Shown here one piece after another: positions 6,468 to 7,005 of a DNA stretch of 7,005 nt (positions are counted from its first letter, which is position 1; each line of letters starts with the position of its first letter). The notes beneath the pieces were generated by a model. It was not told the DNA's origin and did not search any database. It worked only from the letters and a program-made list of their open reading frames with translations. The stretch spans positions 1 to 7,005 of the forward strand of contig JAQUMQ010000070.1 of the NCBI GenBank assembly GCA_028718045.1, given 5' to 3'. The stretch comes from Actinomycetota bacterium. GTDB taxonomy: Bacteria > Actinomycetota > Humimicrobiia > Humimicrobiales > Humimicrobiaceae. A program made the translations under genes and the position numbers.

Positions 6468-7005
6468 ATGGTAGATATCAGTTTTATAATAGTAAATTAT
6501 AACAGCTTGGTCTTTATAAAAGATTTGCTGAAGAGTTTCGAAATTTTAAACGGCACGGAAAATGCGGAAAAGCACAAGCTTGATTCTTTGAAACCGGCGG
6601 TTTTGGAATGGGAAATAATTATTTTTGATAACGGGTCCCGTGACGGAAGCACTGTATTTATCAAAAAAGCAGCGCAAAGAAACAAAAATATTATTTTATT
6701 GAAATCAAAAACAAATGTCGGGTTTTGTAAAGGATCTAACGAAGGTGCAAAAATCGCATGCGGAAAATATCTTGTTTTTTTAAATCCGGATACGAAAATG
6801 ATAGATAAAGATATCGCAAAAATCGTTGATTTTGCCGCCGGAAAAGAAGCAATCGGAGAAAAAATAGGAATGATAGGTGCCAAAACGATAAATCCGGACG
6901 GTACGCTGCAATATAGCTGCAGGTCGTTTCCGACGATAGCCAGACAGTTTTTTGAATGCTATTTTCTTTTTAAACTTTTTAATAAATCCAAGCTTTTCGG
7001 TTCAT
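6468..7005 (+). CDS. Rhamnosyltransferase-like GT2 glycosyltransferase, N-terminal part (3' end outside window)
   Basis: An open frame runs from ATG 6468 to the right edge, giving 179 residues of a family 2 GT-A enzyme. VDISFIIVNYNS (2-13) is the first strand, IIFDNGSRDGS (51-61) the second donor-binding strand, NVGFCKGSNEGAK (83-95) the conserved loop, and FLNPDT (104-109) the metal/donor-binding turn. INPDGTLQYSCRSFPT (141-156) matches the hallmark of the WbbL/RfbF-type rhamnosyltransferase branch, so dTDP-rhamnose is a plausible but unproven donor. A stretch of about 20 extra residues (27-46) separates the first helix from the second strand. An in-frame TAA at 6435 and the absence of another start make 6468 the only sensible start, yet no Shine-Dalgarno match precedes it; the leader is A-rich. 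The gap from the previous stop is 41 nt, consistent with co-transcription. The catalytic-base ED motif and C-terminus lie beyond the window. Confidence 0.88.
   Translation, partial: MVDISFIIVNYNSLVFIKDLLKSFEILNGTENAEKHKLDSLKPAVLEWEIIIFDNGSRDGSTVFIKKAAQRNKNIILLKSKTNVGFCKGSNEGAKIACGKYLVFLNPDTKMIDKDIAKIVDFAAGKEAIGEKIGMIGAKTINPDGTLQYSCRSFPTIARQFFECYFLFKLFNKSKLFGS

Noticed and set aside
6497..6883. 128-codon open frame on the minus strand
   Set aside because: It is antisense to the GT2 gene that starts at 6468, whose + strand motifs are clear.

Overview
The window is part of a surface-polysaccharide (O-antigen, capsule or exopolysaccharide) biosynthesis cluster from an AT-rich bacterium. Every convincing gene is on the + strand, and gaps are short (76, 63, 129 and 41 nt between the large genes), so the region reads like one operon segment. 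The proteins are rich in Lys, Asn, Ile and Glu, Arg is mostly AGA/AGG, and Shine-Dalgarno-like sites precede most starts. No marker gene (16S, tRNA, housekeeping) is present, so I do not name a taxon.

Layout: (1) 3-503, the C-terminal part of a GT2 glycosyltransferase cut by the left edge. (2) 580-2892, a 770-residue protein with an N-terminal GT4 glycosyltransferase, a degenerate methyltransferase-like Rossmann segment and a long helical, probably coiled-coil tail. (3) 2956-4596, a 546-residue GT2 enzyme that begins on a forced TTG codon and carries an unusually large insertion with an Asn/Glu/Ser-rich stretch inside the GT-A fold. (4) 4578-4703, a 41-codon ORF with a strong ribosome binding site, overlapping the end of the preceding gene; its product is unknown and it may be a real small gene, a remnant or a leader. 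(5) 4726-6426, a 566-residue GT4 enzyme of the ALG11-like type with an inserted, probably beta-sandwich domain. (6) 6468 to the right edge, the N-terminal 179 residues of a rhamnosyltransferase-like GT2 enzyme; it is open at the window end.

Together these enzymes would add successive sugars to a lipid-linked glycan at the cytoplasmic face of the inner membrane. No flippase, polymerase, ABC exporter or nucleotide-sugar synthesis gene is in view, so the export route and sugar identities cannot be read from this window. I see no mobile element, CRISPR array, RNA gene or phage gene. The most unusual points are the domain insertions in two neighbouring glycosyltransferases, the GT4/degenerate-methyltransferase/coiled-coil fusion, and the small ORF at 4578.
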